From Trematomus loennbergii (lineage: Eukaryota; Chordata; Actinopteri; Perciformes; Nototheniidae): a DNA stretch of 64,000 bases. This document shows positions 1 to 12,790 of this stretch, piece by piece (within the stretch, counting starts at the first letter, position 1; every line of letters begins with the position of its first letter). The position numbers were made by a program, and so were the translations under genes. The stretch lies in NCBI GenBank assembly GCA_012861695.1, contig JAAOOA010000002.1, positions 26,788,998-26,852,997 on the forward strand. The letters are read 5' to 3'. Under the pieces are notes generated by a model that saw only the letters and a list, made by a program, of their open reading frames with translations, searched no databases and was not told the origin of the DNA.

Positions 1-2398
<2,398 letters not shown>

Positions 2399-2560
2399 CT
2401 TAAAGGGGCCCTGTTAGGCTTTTGGGGCTTTTTCCATTTCCTTTAGTTTGTTAAAAAAAAATGTGTACGGTGTTGAATTTCTCAGCCTCTTGTGCTTTCT
2501 TCAATGCCAGAACCTGCCGCCATCCCCTAAAAACTTGATCAGTCACCACTGATGAGCTTT
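2399..2560 (+). repeat. decayed dispersed repeat (TTAAAGGGGCCCTGTTA-type)
   Basis: The motif starting at about 2400, TAAAGGGGCCCTGTTAGGC, followed by a T-rich stretch, resembles the start of a dispersed repeat common in teleost genomes. Only the first part is recognisable. The boundary on the right is a guess, and the assignment rests on memory of the motif, not an alignment. Confidence 0.4.
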
Positions 2561-3409
2561 AGACTATTTCTGCAGACATAATTGATTGGAGTTGTTTGTT
2601 CAGCTCATATTCATTTGACGTTTTCTCCCTTTTGAACCCTGACAAACTAATTTGAAGCTCAGAAGTGTTCTGTTGTGTTGTCAAGGAAACCAGCCAAGAA
2701 AGCGACGATCACATCAAAGGTGTTGATCCTGGCAGAATTTTTACTATAAAAAGTGTCACTGTCAAGGGTTCATACTGTATTTTATCTAATGTTATACTTC
2801 AGATCAGTAGGCTGTGTTCGTAGTATCAAGCTGCGTCAGGAGGTAACGCAGTGTGTGCCTTTTCTTTCTTGTCTGTTAGATCATTCTCTGATTGAAGAAG
2901 CTGTCAGGGACATTTAAAAGATGTGAGGAGACGTGGTTAGACAGGTTAGAGGGGAAAAGCTTTTTGTTCATTGTCATCCTCAAATAACTTGTCATTTAGT
3001 TGAACATCATGAGACATGCTCTGTCATGTACTCAGAACTTATTTATGGGCTCATGCAAAAAAAACTGTTATTCAATCACATGGAATCTTCTTAAAGGCAT
3101 TAATATAGCAGAATGTGTTACAGTAAGTAAGGGAGTAAGTGTATTCTTGTTTGGCAGAAAATGAGCAGAAATAGAGACTAATGCACATGCTAGTATGCTA
3201 CAATATCATCAAAGCTTGAGGTCATTTACAATATTTTTGCCATTCATTGATAGTTAATATAGAGATATGGACAAAAAGACATGCAACAGAATGTGAATTG
3301 AATCAGGGACATTGCAGTACAAACTATAGGTAGCCTACATTTGTAGCAAAAACATCATAATTTTCACGATTACAATTTAAAAATAATCTTAAATCTTAAA
3401 AGACAACAG
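2561..3409. other. non-coding, no feature recognised
   Basis: AT-rich sequence without a convincing ORF, terminal repeat or tandem array. Confidence 0.5.
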
Positions 3410-3959
3410 AGGCCTGTACTACAAAGCCGGATTTTCGCTTAGCGAGCTAACTTCAGGGAAAATTCTGGGTTTCCGGTCCTACGACGCTGGTTCACTTCTT
3501 AGCGGGCTAGATCTCCATGGTAACTTCTGCTGAACGGCTAGCCTGGTCCGGAGCAGGTTAGGTTGAAGGAGATCAACTCAGTGAAAGCACCGCCTGCTGA
3601 CCAATCAGAGCTCCGTGTGCGGAGTTTAAAGCTATCAAGTCATATTACAGGATAGAGGAAATACAGAAAAACTGCCGTTGAAGGAAAGACGGCCGGCAAA
3701 AATCAACTGACTGTGTGAACGTGAAAATTAATAGAATATCACCTCCCATCTTCAAAGCAATCTGACTATTATAACATTAGCGTTAAGAAAGCTTACTTAA
3801 ATATCTGCCACAAGTTAACATAAGTGACCGGATCAAAGTCACATTACCTACAGTCCGCGGCACTGTGAGTGCAGACTTCGATGTGTCCCATTATCATTCA
3901 TATCATATCACATCATAATGTATAATTTCCTTATCTGAGTCAGCTTCCGGTATCTCGCA

Positions 3960-4628
3960 AGCCCTCTATAGCCCCCACTTTACAAATATGTTTTTTATTT
4001 TTGTTTTAACGCAAGCCGTCATCGCCACGGAGGAGCACACAGCCTCTGTGAGCGAGCGGGACAGAGAGAGATAGAGAGAGAGAGCTAGAGAGAGCACACC
4101 TTTATCTATTTAATATAGTTGTAAAAAATTAAGTAAGAAATCATTCCAATGTGTACTATAGGACAGTAAAAAAAGAAAATACAGTTTAAAAGGGGAGTGA
4201 TTAGTCAAATATGCATAAATAAAAAGAAAGAATGCTAACTAGGTAAACAAGTTTAAATGATTTGTTATTGGTTGTGATCATATTTTAAAGATTTTTGGAT
4301 TATTAAAATGTATACAGCCCCCGGACCCCCCTAGAGGATGTGAGGTCCACCCCCAAATAAAGCAGGTTAAAATAATTAAATTGCATACATTTTCTTTTAG
4401 TAAACACTGAAAACGGGTCCCGCAGACCCAAACAGCACACAAGGGTAAAGGTAAGCTTATAATAATGTGTAATGAAACAAATACCAATAACTGTATTGCA
4501 TTGTTTTCTTATGCGCAATTACTTTATACTGTCTTTGTCTTTTTCGTCCTGCATTTATTGTGCCCAGCTCAGAAAATAACTGGCCCCAGCCTGGCCCCCC
4601 CAGTCAAATTGGTCTAGAACCGCCACTG
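3960..4628 (-). mobile_element. hAT-type repeat relic inside the Harbinger-like element
   Basis: The right edge ends GGTCTAGAACCGCCACTG at 4628; its complement starts CAGTGGCGGTTCTAGACC, a hAT-like terminus. Internal blocks (CCCCCACTTTACAAATATG near 3975; CGGACCCCCCTAGAGGATG near 4322; AAACGGGTCCCGCAGACCC near 4412) recur at 61257-61620 and 62615-62760. The left terminus is missing or unrecognisable, so no target duplication could be shown. Compared with the other copy it lacks the central block found at about 61610-62610. Confidence 0.6.
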
Positions 4629-4666
4629 GACTGCAACTATGTTGCTTTTATCCTGGATAAAGTGTT

Positions 4667-5043
4667 TGAAGGTGGGGTAGGTAAGTTTGAGAAACCGGCT
4701 CGAGATACACTTTTTGTTATATTCCATGGAATGCTCTTAACATCCCGATAGCAATGAATATCTTGACAACAAATCCATAAAAAAATGTCATCTGTGGAAG
4801 CCGTAATACTGTAAAAAGTACGACCAATCATTTTAGCCGGCCCGGCTAAAATAACTGGATGGCCTACCTGCCTGTCAGCCTTCCATCTGTGCACAATTAT
4901 CTCGTGCCCTCATTGGTCATGTGCGCGTTCGTGTGTGTTGGAGGAGGGGCTCTATAAGGAAGTGGCAGATTTTCTCCGGTTGTGTATTTTCAAATTCTAG
5001 CGATCTCGAGCCGGTTTCTCAAACTTACCTACCCCACCTTTAA
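4667..5043 (+). mobile_element. TTAA-flanked MITE, copy A
   Basis: This ~377-bp element has near-identical inverted ends: GGTGGGGTAGGTAAGTTTGAG at the left, and the complement ending in CTACCCCACCTTTAA at the right. Three more copies lie at 25276, 37892 and 42864. The right flank is TTAA; the left is TTGA, one substitution from TTAA. Size, TIRs and TTAA flanks suggest a non-autonomous piggyBac-type MITE. It has no coding capacity. It sits inside the repeat nest, between the hAT relic and the inner right part of the Harbinger-like element. Confidence 0.8.
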
Positions 5044-5570
5044 GTCATGGATGTTTAAAGTTTAACGTCTTATTTTTTTTCATATTTGTCTAATATTATA
5101 GTTCACTTTTCATTCAGGAAGTACGACGCTGCGCTGTCAGTGCGCTTCTCCATGTTTGTGATTGGTCAAATGTTGCTAACCCCGCCCCTTTTATGTGAAC
5201 GCACACATAACGAGATAGGGCAAAGCTGGCGTGAGTTAACGAGCTGATAACCAGCGTCGTAGGACCGTTTAGCGAGAGCGCCAGTGGCATCGCCTGCCCC
5301 GGATGTTTTTTCTGTAGCCCCGGACAATTCTCCCTCAATAATATAATACATTAACCGTGCTTTACGTGAACCTCATCGTGACACGAGAGGACGGCAGCAC
5401 TATAATTTCCCGTGTTCAGTGAATGCAACAGAGGCATGACACCAGACCAATCAGAGAGTTGCATGGAAATAAACGTGTGCTTGTGTCATTCAAGCTCGGC
5501 TCTGTGTGTGTGTGGCAATAGCGCATTTAGTGTGATAGAGGGAGAGAGAGGAGAGAGGGGAGGGAGGGAC

Positions 5571-5626
5571 CGGTGCCGGTGCCCGGTGCCCGGTGCCCGG
5601 TGCCCGGTGCCCGTGCCAGGTGCCAG
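5571..5626 (+). repeat. minisatellite, 7-bp unit GGTGCCC
   Basis: About seven to eight head-to-tail copies of a GC-rich heptamer (CGGTGCC/CGGTGCCC), slightly degenerate at the right end. It lies inside the hAT element just after a GAGAGGGGAGGG purine run. Confidence 0.9.
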
Positions 5627-6137
5627 CAGGGACCGTGTTGTTAGCATCTGGTAAGCTAGCTGCACTAACGGACATAAGGAGCTGTTTGTTCCACAACAAG
5701 CTGGAGGAGAGTCCTCTCCTCTCAGACTGAGAGACTCAGGTGAGCTAAAAAGGACTCTCTGAGTGTTTAGATAGTTAACTTTAGTCTAAGTTATCTCAGT
5801 GGGTCTCAAACGGTTTGGTCACAAATTATTCAAAAGATTATTTCCGCAGCACACCTTCATATGATCATTATAGTTATACACACAATAAGAGAATAAAGGA
5901 AAAACAGTTATGAAATACTATATGGCAGTAAAACAAGAATAGAGTTTAAAAGGTGTTGAGTAGAACACTTTTCTGGTGGCTGAATAGCCCCCCCCTCTCC
6001 GCGCCGTTCGTTGAATGAGGCTGAAATCTCTATTAAAATAAGAAAGGAATTGAAAACACCGGAATCAAAAGTTATAACAATTTTCTGAGTTTACTGGTAG
6101 GAAATAGAACAATTATACAAGTTATACAGAGTACTCT

Positions 6138-6276
6138 GGACTTCAGATTTGTGATGCGATGCGGATAAAGGTGTCAGGACCAACCACTCATCAAACCAAA
6201 AAGAAATTGGACTTCAGGTTGATGATGCGATGCTGACACAGATATCCGGACCAACCAACTCACCAAACCAAAAAAG
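6138..6276 (+). repeat. two-copy ~70-bp tandem duplication
   Basis: Two adjacent units both begin GGACTTCAG and contain GATGCGATGC, then GGACCAACCA and CAAACCAAAAA. Unit 1 is 6138-6208 and unit 2 is 6209-6276. Several substitutions separate them, so the duplication is old. It lies inside the hAT element. Confidence 0.8.
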
Positions 6277-7516
6277 CATTTTTACACACACAAACACCAG
6301 TATTTCTATCTACTTTTGGGGCGGAGATTGGTCATCTCTTCCTTCCCATTTTTCTCCCAAGCGAATCAGAGAACCCCTGGGGAGGAGCTGTTTAAACTGA
6401 CCACCTCCCCCAAGTGCCCTGATTGGCTGGATTCGCTTCTGGCCGGGTTCAATCAGAGGTCTGACCAGAGAGTGAGATCCCAAACCACACCAGGTCAAAA
6501 GTCAATGTTTATCTTTACCTTATCTTACTCTACATTCCTTTCCCAGGGGATATTTTCACCTAACCTTCCCTCCTTCCGACATTTAAACTCTTCTCCACTT
6601 ATTTTACGATGTCTTTAACGACTTAGTGACCGCATCTGGCTCTTAGTGGTGATAAGGATCAATGTTGGTGTGTGAAACACAGAATCTCTAAGTCAGTGAA
6701 TTTAAAAGTGAGAATAACATTCTTTTTCTAAGTGATTATCAAAACCCGTTTGTGATTACATAAAACAGTTCAAACAATATATGTTTACTTCAATACAGTG
6801 TAGAATCATATCTTTTTACTTCAAAGGGGAGTGATTAGTAAAATATCCATAAAGAAAAAGTACATCTGTTCACAGTTCTGTTTCATATGGGTGTTGAGAG
6901 ATGTATTCATAGATCTCTTCATGTTGCTCTCAAAGTGCACCAGATTGATGCATTTAACTTCAATATTTAAAAAAAAATCTTCCCCGGGGAGCATGCCCCC
7001 AGACCCCCCTAGAGGAGGCCACTTTACCCCTGCCTATATGCCGTGAGCTGATTATCGAGCCTTCATTGTAACAGTCGCGGGTGTATTGTGTGTGTGCGTG
7101 TGGGGAGTGTTGCAGTAAAAAATGCCACTGTAGTGCCGCCGCCACTGTGGGCTAAGCCCCGAATGTTTTCAGGTCCAGGCGACGCCCCTGGAGAGCGCGT
7201 TTGTTTTGGATTAGGTAAACCGGGTAACTCAAACATATCCAGGTTATGTTGAACTGGCTTCGTCGTACAGGCCTCAGGACTTAAATAAACTGACGGTGGG
7301 AGACAATAAGTCTGAAAGGTTGGATTCTTGGCAGTTCTGAATTCAGTGAAAAACCTGGATTTCATTTTTGGAATTAAGTGCCCAGTGGAATTTTGAACAC
7401 ATCTATTCTTTTGTCAACATCGGACAAACTCAATATCTTGATCTCAAATCTCGGATAAGCCAATATCTCCTGTACTTTTCAGGTTTTTGAGCAGCACCGA
7501 ACACTGCATGCAATAA

Positions 7517-7526
7517 ACACACACAC

Positions 7527-7592
<66 letters not shown>

Positions 7593-7597
7593 ACACA

Positions 7598-7677
<80 letters not shown>

Positions 7678-7678
7678 A

Positions 7679-7722
<44 letters not shown>
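7517..7722. repeat. (CA)n microsatellite, ~206 bp
   Basis: Long CA array with several phase breaks of the CACCAC type (near 7590, 7604 and 7685), one AAAA interruption near 7527 and one CAGACA substitution near 7672. Confidence 0.98.
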
Positions 7723-7725
<3 letters not shown>

Positions 7726-7992
7726 CTCTGAGAGCTTTTAAATCTTGAAAGGAACATTAAATACAATAGCACAACGAGTGATTTATATAACATAGCTGTT
7801 CTTACTCACTATCCTGACATCACAATAATGCTTTTCTGATCCCACTGTATACCCTCAGTTGTTTGCACTAGGTGTGTGTGAGTGGCCCCTGATATCCCCA
7901 AAGCCCTTCCTGCAGGCTGCTAATACAAATGGAGTTGGAGTAAACTTGTGTGATCGTAAAAAGGTTTGACGGCTTGCAGTGCCACATGGAGC

Positions 7993-8770
<778 letters not shown>

Positions 8771-9200
8771 GCAATAGTTTGACATTTTTGACAGTTTGCT
8801 TTCTTGGTGAGAGTTAGATGTGAAGTTGGATCATTCTCATTTACAGTAAATGTGAAGCAACAGTTAGCAGCTTGTTAGCTTAGCTCGGAACAAAGACTGG
8901 AAACTGTAAAATAATGGGCCATGTGAGATCTAGAGTATAAAAGTTATAATTTGCCCATTTCTCAAGAAGTTTTGTGTATTTATTGGACTGTGTGGGATTT
9001 GATCAATTTTGGACAGTCGGCCTAGTTGCTTCTCCTGTTTTCCAGTCTTTGTGCTAAGTTACAGCTACAGTTATTTGCCGACAGACAAAACTGTAAAAAT
9101 CTTCTCATCTGACTTTGCAAGAAAGAACTTTATTCCTAAAACGTCAAACAACTCCGTACTGTTTTACTCAAATACAAGCAGATCTGGATGAGTGATGGCT
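8771..9200. repeat. decayed MITE-like teleost repeat with internal inverted arms
   Basis: The stretch contains TTAGCTTAGCTCGGAACAAAG followed by ACTGGAAAC near 8875-8905. An inverted counterpart, TTTTCCAGTCTTTGTGCTAAG, lies near 9039-9059. The pair 'gcttagc...aaagactggaaac' and 'ccagtctttgtgctaag' is characteristic of a very common fish non-autonomous repeat. The body is diverged and the outer ends are approximate. Confidence 0.65.
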
Positions 9201-9309
9201 AACAGCATGAAATATAAATGATTTTCCGTCTTTTGCCTCCACATGCTCGTCTCATGTCTGCCTCTGTCTGACACCCAGCTTATCTCACAGATACAATCAT
9301 CACCGAGGG

Positions 9310-9815
9310 AATCAGGAAGAGCAGGAGGAGGTGGTGGGGAAGAATAGGACCAGAGGGAGGGAGAGAAGAAATAACAGAAATAGCCGAGATAGAGAGAGAG
9401 AATGGCAAGGTGTAGAGGTATAAGGGTTAGAGGATAGGAGGGAGAGGAGGATAAGGGGTTTTGGAAGTAAATATGTAAATAAGGAGAGATGAGGTGAAGA
9501 ACAGTTCAAAGCTGAAATTGAAAATAGTGAAGGTAAGAAAAAATGAGGATGTGATAAAGACACTGAAAGAAAATAAGATGCAGGAAGCCTGAAAAGAAAG
9601 CTAGTGTAAGGTTGGTGAAAACCTGGAAAGTGAATAGGGTCATTTCCCTTCATATTTCCCTTCTAAAGAAGCTAAGCCCTAATAATCAGGAAACCCCTTG
9701 AGCTCACATCGATAAAGCAGAAGAAGAAGCAGAGGAAAAGGAAGGGAGTGGTGAGAAGGACGGAGGGAGGAGGAGGGGAAGGGAGGAAGGGAGGAAGGGA
9801 GGACCTGGGAGACAA
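9310..9815 (+). repeat. purine-rich low-complexity tracts
   Basis: Two polypurine-biased stretches (about 9310-9450 and 9718-9812) are built of GGA/GAA/GGGAGGAA words on the + strand. The second includes GGGAAGGGAGGAAGGGAGG. The long minus-strand ORFs here are Ser/Leu/Pro-rich translations of this bias and not genes. Confidence 0.75.
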
Positions 9816-9873
9816 GTGCTAATAGTAGATTAGTCACTCTAAAGATGCTGTGGGCTAGTGCACCACTAGTCAC

Positions 9874-9903
9874 TGTGTGTGTGTGTGTGTGGTGTGTGTG
9901 TGT

Positions 9904-9993
<90 letters not shown>
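9874..9993. repeat. (TG)n microsatellite, ~120 bp
   Basis: TG array with one GTGGTG and one GGG interruption near its left end. It is followed 95 bp later by a CA array, forming an inverted pair. Confidence 0.98.
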
Positions 9994-9997
<4 letters not shown>

Positions 9998-10085
9998 GGG
10001 TTAACAGGATGTGCACAAGCCGACATATTGAGGAATTTGCCTCTTAATCACTGTACAGTTTAATTAAACTTGATTGGCTTGATGA

Positions 10086-10087
<2 letters not shown>

Positions 10088-10178
<91 letters not shown>
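10088..10178. repeat. (CA)n microsatellite, ~91 bp
   Basis: Uninterrupted CA array, complementary to the TG array just upstream. Confidence 0.98.
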
Positions 10179-10179
<1 letters not shown>

Positions 10180-10745
10180 CTCTGCAGGGCAGATTATGTC
10201 ACTGTAAAAGATTGTCAAGGCAGCGAGTGGCATCATCAGTATATGCCAGCAAACGCGTTTCTCTTCTGACAAAGACAGTAAATCTTATCTCTTTACTTTT
10301 AAAATTTTTGACAGGGGATACATTGTTTTCTCATCTATCTTATCTCCATCGGATTTTTATTCTTTTACTCCTCCCTCAGGCCTGTCATACATCGTGTTGT
10401 GTTTTCATTTTTTGTTGACGTCTTAATCCTCTTTTTGGCCCTTCCTAGTCCAAGACAGCGACTGTCATCACAATATAATGTTTTGTGCACAAACTCAAAT
10501 CAAACTCTCAGAGCTTTTTTTAAATCCAGTTAAGGGCTCACAATTTTTCCGAAACATTATGCCAGGCTGTATCTCTGGAGAAAGGTTTATAGATATTGAA
10601 ACATTATTAGTGGAGCCATTGGAAACAAATAGGGACACCAAAACATGTGAATCACATTTATTCACAAAACATCAAATAGTCATTTGTAGAGACCAGCACG
10701 CAGCATTTACAATTGAATATGTTTCCTTTTTAAAATAGTGTTGGT
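10179..10745. other. non-coding, no feature recognised
   Basis: AT-rich. The 86-codon ORF starting at 10478 has no recognisable domain or codon signature. Confidence 0.45.
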
Positions 10746-10785
10746 ATCACTAGTCATCACTCGTCATCACTAGTCATCACTAAGC
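10746..10785 (+). repeat. four-copy 10-bp tandem repeat ATCACTAGTC
   Basis: Units read ATCACTAGTC, ATCACTCGTC, ATCACTAGTC, ATCACTAAGC. The period is about one helical turn. No function is implied. Confidence 0.85.
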
Positions 10786-11164
10786 CAAGAGAAAACTCAC
10801 TAATGGTGGTAAATCAGAAGTGTTTTGTATGATATACATTGACAATGTCTATTTATTTTATACAGTTATCCGAAAAGCACATGCTGTTTTAAAAACGACT
10901 CTCAAAGGTTATGAGACACATCTTATCCCTATTCATTTTTCATTCAGTTAATGTCCAGGCACATCTGTGTAGATGGTATTATTTGTACCACGTAGAACAC
11001 TTAGACAGGGGTTTTAGCCACAGTGCTAAATAAGACACATAGATAAATAGTACAAAGACAAATTAGGCCTTCATGCATCATACCCTCATTGGTTCTGTTC
11101 AGGGAACAGAAGAAAAAATAGAAAGACTGTGCAGTCCATGTCGCCACAGGGCCTTCCCCTGTGA
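10786..11164. other. non-coding, no feature recognised
   Basis: AT-rich sequence without ORF or repeat structure. Confidence 0.5.
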
Positions 11165-11165
11165 G

Positions 11166-11225
<60 letters not shown>

Positions 11226-11227
11226 TG

Positions 11228-11275
<48 letters not shown>

Positions 11276-11296
11276 TGTGTGTGTGTGTGTGCTGTG
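11165..11296. repeat. (TG)n microsatellite, ~130 bp
   Basis: TG array with GCG, GGG, GTTG and GTGGTG interruptions. Confidence 0.97.
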
Positions 11297-11357
11297 TTTT
11301 TTTCTGTATGTTATGTAAGCTGTTTGGGAAAAGAGCTCAACTCTGCACACAGTGAGG

Positions 11358-11680
11358 CAGGGGTGTCAAACTCAAGGCCCGGGGACCAAATCCGGCCTGC
11401 CACTTCATTTGATGTGGCCTACAAGAGCTTGCAAAGAATATAATACGTTTATTATAAGGTTACGTGCCGCTTTACAGGAGCACGTTGCCCATAAACTACA
11501 TGTCCCACAATGCATCTCATTTTGTGAGATGCGCACTGAAGAGACTTGCAATTACTTGCAATTATTTGCCCTAGACTTCTGCTTTCAGACGTAGTTAATT
11601 ATTATTACCCTATCCGATAATAATCCAATGCAGAGGAAATATTGTAAAACAATTAACAGAGGCCTAAAATAACACGGATT
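11358..11680 (+). mobile_element. hAT element left end (CAGGGGTGTCAAACTC type)
   Basis: The terminus CAGGGGTGTCAAACTCAAGG followed by CCCGGGGACCAAATCCGGCC is a well-known hAT (Charlie-like) left end in vertebrates. No matching right end or 8-bp duplication was found, so the copy is truncated and the right border is approximate. It contains TGTCCCACAATGCATCTC near 11502. No transposase ORF is intact. Confidence 0.7.
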
Positions 11681-11684
11681 GCAT

Positions 11685-11705
11685 CAGACAGACAGACAGA
11701 CAGAC

Positions 11706-11754
<49 letters not shown>

Positions 11755-11755
11755 G
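11685..11755. repeat. (CAGA)n tetranucleotide microsatellite
   Basis: About 17 units of CAGA with one CAGATAGA variant near 11708. Confidence 0.97.
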
Positions 11756-11926
11756 TAATTCAACAGTCCTTTCTAATTACGATTATCCAAATGTTTTTAA
11801 TGTGTACTCAACTTTTGACTTTGTAGAATAATCCTCTTTTCTCTCTTCATTTAGCTTTTCTGCAAAATCACCATCCCCATCTTGTTCTCTTCCCACTTCA
11901 TTATTGGTATCAGGGGCGTGTGCATG

Positions 11927-12489
<563 letters not shown>

Positions 12490-12790
12490 AGAAGGACTTC
12501 ATCTGTCATCTCCCTGCAATGTTTTTGATATTGAGCCTGCATGGACTCTGTTCAAAACCTCTATCATTGAAGCAGCTGGACCACTCTGTGGCCATAAGGT
12601 GTTCCCTGCTTGCCATGATGCTAGCCAAAGAGCTAAAGGAGTTGCTGACTGAAGACAGAGAGCTCCCAGGCTCAGGTTGGCAGGGACCCAGCAGAGAGGG
12701 AGCAGGCCAGAGAGCTGAGCAGAAACCAGAGAGGCATGCAGCTGGAGATCACACAGGCCATGGATGATGACTTATGGACACTACATCACA
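12490..12790 (+). pseudogene. possible LINE ORF relic (weak)
   Basis: One frame reads ...EPAWTLFKTSIIEAAGPLCGHKV..., which resembles the 'W.LFR.SIVEAA..CG.KV' segment between the endonuclease and reverse transcriptase regions of several fish LINEs. A different frame stays open for 123 codons (12396-12767). Codon structure changes frame and has stops, so at most this is a decayed piece. The resemblance is by eye and could be wrong. Confidence 0.3.

Larger units (their letters stand above)
5282..7190. mobile_element. hAT element with perfect 8-bp target duplication
   Basis: The element begins CAGTGGCATCGCCTG and ends CAGGCGACGCCCCTG, which are imperfect inverted repeats with hAT-like CAG...CTG termini. 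The 8 bases on each side are identical (GAGAGCGC, 5274-5281 and 7191-7198), the target-site length of the hAT superfamily. It interrupts the right end of the Harbinger-like element and so is younger. It is 1.9 kb, has no transposase ORF, and carries a GC-rich minisatellite and a 70-bp tandem duplication. The block at about 6825-7021 also occurs in the repeats at 4.3 kb and 61.5-62.7 kb. Confidence 0.85.
3410..7274. mobile_element. PIF/Harbinger-like element, broken by later insertions
   Basis: The left end reads AGGCCTGTACTACAAAGCC and the right end, reverse complemented, reads AGGCCTGTACGACGAAGCC, so these are terminal inverted repeats. CAG flanks both sides (3407-3409 and 7275-7277) and may be a 3-bp target duplication. 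A second inverted pair lies inside: CGGTCCTACGACGCTGGTT near 3474-3492 matches the complement of AACCAGCGTCGTAGGACCG at 5250-5268. The original element therefore resumes around 5044-5281 and again at 7199-7274. No transposase ORF survives, so it was a non-autonomous or gutted copy. The 'tactacgaagc' terminus is typical of fish PIF/Harbinger/ISL2EU-type elements. The superfamily is an inference; the inverted termini are seen directly. Confidence 0.65.

Noticed and set aside
9312..9653. 113-codon Ser/Leu/Pro-rich minus-strand ORF
   Set aside because: It is the complement of a polypurine tract; low-complexity composition explains the open frame.
11685..11755. CRISPR-like direct repeats
   Set aside because: It is a plain (CAGA)n microsatellite without spacers; the setting is a vertebrate genome.
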